Source: Ruegeria atlantica
Lineage (GTDB): Bacteria; Pseudomonadota; Alphaproteobacteria; Rhodobacterales; Rhodobacteraceae
NCBI RefSeq assembly: GCF_013032505.1
Contig: NZ_WQCG01000002.1
Location: 496,001-560,000, forward strand
Direction of reading: 5' to 3'
DNA length: 64,000 nt
Position 1 is the first letter of the stretch. Each line of letters opens with the position of its first letter. A program made the position numbers and the translations under genes. The notes beneath the pieces were generated by a model. It searched no databases. It had not been told where the DNA came from and saw only the letters and a list, made by a program, of their open reading frames with translations. Positions 62,957 to 64,000 of this stretch are shown piece by piece.

Positions 62957-64000
62957 AAGCCATTGCCCAGGTCGCCCTGCTGAGCCTGATCTGCATGCCC
63001 GCGCTTGCAGCTGGACAAGATACCCAGCCTGAGACCGTTGTAAACGAGGATCGAAACGTCATCATGGGCGCGCGCACCGATGTGCCGCCCTTTATCTGGA
63101 GAGACAAAAAGAGCCAAAAATACCGTGGGTTTTTCTGGGATATTTGTGTCGAGGCGCTCGTGCGTTCTGATCGTCCGTTCGACACCGTGCCAATCTCGGC
63201 CGGGCAACGATCGGACCTTTTGTCCAAAGGCAGTTATTGCACAAATGAGGACGAGAATTACGATTCTTGCACCGCCGAAATTGGGACAGTGGATCTGTTA
63301 TGCGACCCAACCACTGTAAACCTGAAACGGATGCAGACTTTCACGGAAATAGATGTCGACCAAACAGATGAAGGCCTGCACCGGTTTGTTTTTTCCCCCA
63401 TCCTTTATCTGGCAAACGGGTCGTATTTTCAGCTGGGGTATCCCAGAAGGGTTTATCGGGAAAAGCTTGCGAAAGAACTGGAACGTCGATGCGTTCAGTT
63501 TCCGGAGTTGGACCCTGTCTTTTGTGACAAGCGCAAAAACCCCACTGGCTTGGAATGGCTTCGCCGACCCGATAAGTCGTTGTTTGGCAAAAAACCAAGT
63601 ATAAACTGGAAAACTGCCTGCGATGCTATCTTGAGTGCCATGACAACAGACCTGGCGTTGCCAGACTCTACAGAAGATATGAAGCGCAAAGTTTGGCCTC
63701 CGCAAATTTGGCCGGAGCCGGACCCAGTAGAGCCTGAGTTCGAAATTTGGGGATACCTCGACGGGTCGACCATCGGACCATCAGTTGTCAAAGCCGCCGA
63801 ACTAGCGCCTTCGTCCGTCGGTATATGCACAAAGGCTTTTAAGTCTCATACCTTGGCCACCGAGGCCTTCTGCAACGGCGAGATTTACAGATATTTCGGA
63901 GATGTCGATCTGGTTCGGGCGGCGATCGACGCCTATCGTGACAACACGGACAATGACTGCCCCGCAGATGAAACGCGATCTTCCCGGGGGACCTATGAAC
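62953..64000 (+). CDS. Periplasmic solute-binding-like protein (3' truncated by window end)
   Basis: Open from ATG 62953 to the end of the window, at least 349 residues. It has a signal peptide (MKAIAQVALLSLICMPALA) and a bacterial-binding-protein family 3-like beginning (MGARTDVPPFIWRDKKSQ, YRGFFWDICVEALV), then VDLLCDPTTVNLKRMQTF, and later IGPSVVKAAELAPSSVGIC and DVDLVRAAIDAY, which resemble the second lobe of such proteins. Between the lobes lies an unusually long insert of about 100 residues with several cysteines. The ATG overlaps the membrane-protein stop. Ligand and partner are unknown; a sensor or transport accessory role is inferred. Confidence 0.72.
   Translation, partial: MKAIAQVALLSLICMPALAAGQDTQPETVVNEDRNVIMGARTDVPPFIWRDKKSQKYRGFFWDICVEALVRSDRPFDTVPISAGQRSDLLSKGSYCTNEDENYDSCTAEIGTVDLLCDPTTVNLKRMQTFTEIDVDQTDEGLHRFVFSPILYLANGSYFQLGYPRRVYREKLAKELERRCVQFPELDPVFCDKRKNPTGLEWLRRPDKSLFGKKPSINWKTACDAILSAMTTDLALPDSTEDMKRKVWPPQIWPEPDPVEPEFEIWGYLDGSTIGPSVVKAAELAPSSVGICTKAFKSHTLATEAFCNGEIYRYFGDVDLVRAAIDAYRDNTDNDCPADETRSSRGTYE

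Noticed and set aside
1..64000. tRNA, rRNA, CRISPR array, transposase, integrase or plasmid origin
   Set aside because: Looked for by eye on both strands; no candidate was convincing.

Overview
This window looks like a chromosome segment of a marine alphaproteobacterium of the Rhodobacterales (Roseobacter group, Ruegeria/Shimia-like). The evidence is the gene content: tripartite tricarboxylate transporter genes, a methanethiol oxidase homologue, a glutamine-synthetase-like ligase with a cupin, an Fe-S-cysteine-poor photolyase relative and a COG0523 GTPase. Degenerate intergenic repeats and moderately GC-rich coding sequence fit too. This placement comes from recognised protein families, not from a database search. 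No rRNA, tRNA, CRISPR array, insertion sequence or phage gene was found.

Layout. 1-3034: end of an unknown gene, a EutQ-like cupin, a type III glutamine-synthetase-like ligase and a MetX-like alpha/beta hydrolase, probably one operon. 3352-4493: a TetR regulator divergent from a small cupin. 4751-9796: a TetR regulator divergent from a two-gene RND efflux system with a 16-bp palindrome between them. 10072-12144: a methanethiol-oxidase/SBP56 gene and a small polytopic membrane protein. 12439-23515: a complete xylose locus (xylFHG transporter, xylA, ROK regulator, xylB, galM) that also holds a convergent pair of periplasmic genes, a CRTAC1/FG-GAP protein and a di-haem MauG/peroxidase. 23516-24723: gene-poor, with one copy of a dispersed repeat.

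24724-27193: HxlR regulator divergent from mdaB, a glutathione transferase and a DsbA-fold protein. 27392-29537: LtrA membrane protein overlapping a voltage-gated K+ channel. 29562-31394: TetR regulator divergent from a lone Rieske oxygenase, with two tandem operators. 31644-43723: a tricarboxylate (tricarballylate/aconitate-type) module: TcuA, TcuB, GntR regulator, AbrB-family transporter, 2-hydroxyacid dehydrogenase, a 72-residue protein, PrpF-type isomerase, TctA-TctB fusion, TctC, and the TctD/TctE two-component system. Two matching GTATAC half-site pairs suggest that the GntR protein controls both ends of this module.

43998-48389: a light-dependent DNA-repair operon of four genes, three of them joined by ATGA overlaps: a photolyase, a 45-residue DUF2256 zinc-ribbon protein, a photolyase-like protein whose domains appear to be in swapped order, and an FeS-BCP/(6-4)-photolyase relative that lacks the expected Fe-S cysteines. 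48691-52839: a membrane-bound winged-helix/TPR protein divergent from a 79-residue protein, a Tat-exported metallo-beta-lactamase-fold hydrolase and a COG0523 metallochaperone GTPase. 53225-59776: orphan HlyD-like protein, SstT transporter, a damaged SH3-like gene, LysR/SDR/DUF4345 group and a GFA-family protein. 59777-64000: a decayed small gene, the second copy of the dispersed repeat, then an unnamed three-gene set (36-residue exported peptide, 673-residue membrane protein with about nine membrane segments, and a periplasmic solute-binding-like protein that runs off the window).

The strongest candidates for undescribed biology are the photolyase operon, the unnamed three-gene membrane/periplasm set at the right end, and the MauG-CRTAC1 pair inside the xylose regulon. 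The functions proposed for them are inference.
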